Below, one piece after another: positions 6,337 to 6,552 of a stretch of 6,552 nt of DNA. A program made the translations under genes and the position numbers. Numbering within the stretch: position 1 is the stretch's first letter; every line of letters begins with the position of its first letter. The notes beneath the pieces were generated by a model, which made no database searches, had not been told where the DNA came from, and saw nothing but the letters and a program-made list of their open reading frames with translations. The DNA is taken from contig PCVE01000010.1 of the NCBI GenBank assembly GCA_002762705.1, forward strand, positions 1-6,552. The letters run 5' to 3'. The DNA is from Candidatus Woesearchaeota archaeon CG11_big_fil_rev_8_21_14_0_20_43_8 (GTDB lineage Archaea > Nanobdellota > Nanobdellia > Woesearchaeales > CG08-08-20-14).

Positions 6337-6543
6337 CTATGGGTCTTTCTTCTTGTCTTTCTCTTCCTTGAGATCGAAGCGCTTTGCGAGGGTCTGCATT
6401 ACTTCCTGGAATGTCACATCATCTTTTATAAGAGGAAAAAGGTCTTCATTCCATCGTTTATGGAGCTTCTTTGCCCGGTTGAACATCTTTGTGATGTCTG
6501 GATCATTTCCAGATTTCAGACATTTCTTTGCCACCATCTTCAT
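6337..6543 (-). CDS. Hypothetical lysine-rich protein (possibly partial at its 5' end)
   Basis: This is a 68-residue frame ending in TAG. It is highly charged and probably helical, with MFNRAKKLHKRWNEDLF in the middle and a lysine/glutamate/aspartate-rich tail (KEEKDKKKDP). I do not recognise a family. ATG codons are available at 6543 and 6537, but no ribosome site is visible. The frame stays open to the window edge (three further codons), so this may be the C-terminal end of a longer protein. It has the same orientation as the OB-fold gene, 134 bases upstream of it, with no clear T-rich terminator between, so partial co-transcription is possible. Its charge and length are compatible with a small nucleic-acid-associated protein, but that is a guess. 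Confidence 0.5.
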   Translation of the reverse strand: MKMVAKKCLKSGNDPDITKMFNRAKKLHKRWNEDLFPLIKDDVTFQEVMQTLAKRFDLKEEKDKKKDP

Positions 6544-6552
6544 ATCAATCGG

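Noticed and set aside
1..6552. CRISPR array, insertion sequence or toxin-antitoxin pair
   Set aside because: No regularly spaced repeats, transposase motifs or terminal inverted repeats were found. The AbrB domain at 885 is fused to PhoU, so it is not an antitoxin.

Overview
The window looks like an archaeal chromosome segment, most likely from an uncultured, AT-rich lineage of the DPANN type, though lineage cannot be fixed from sequence alone. Reasons: an RPA/SOSS-type single OB-fold protein, an AbrB-PhoU fusion regulator typical of archaea, TATA/BRE-like elements about 24-27 bases upstream of start codons (which fits leaderless mRNAs), a GGTGA-type ribosome site, and T-rich tracts rather than hairpin-plus-U terminators.

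Left part (1-3534): a PhoU-like regulator with an N-terminal AbrB domain is read leftward and runs off the window edge. It has a clear open frame of 295 codons. A 295-base divergent control region holds three inverted repeats and a (TA)8 tract. Reading rightward from it are a PstS-like phosphate-type solute-binding lipoprotein and, overlapping it by 4 bases, a membrane sensor histidine kinase with HAMP, HisKA and HATPase domains. No permease, ATPase or response regulator lies here. The set therefore looks more like a phosphate- or anion-sensing module than a transport operon (inference).

Middle (3617-5803): a convergent, leftward gene for a 728-residue membrane-anchored extracytoplasmic zinc metalloprotease. 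It carries an exact HExxH-x18-E gluzincin signature and a large unrecognised C-terminal half.

Right part (5918-6543): a leftward gene for a 94-residue OB-fold single-stranded nucleic-acid-binding protein with a good Shine-Dalgarno sequence, and then a small lysine-rich hypothetical reading frame that stays open to the window edge.

The most interesting points are the orphan PstS-plus-kinase pair opposite a PhoU-type regulator, a likely one-base anomaly at the start of the PstS-like gene, and the protease with its uncharacterised C-terminal region.
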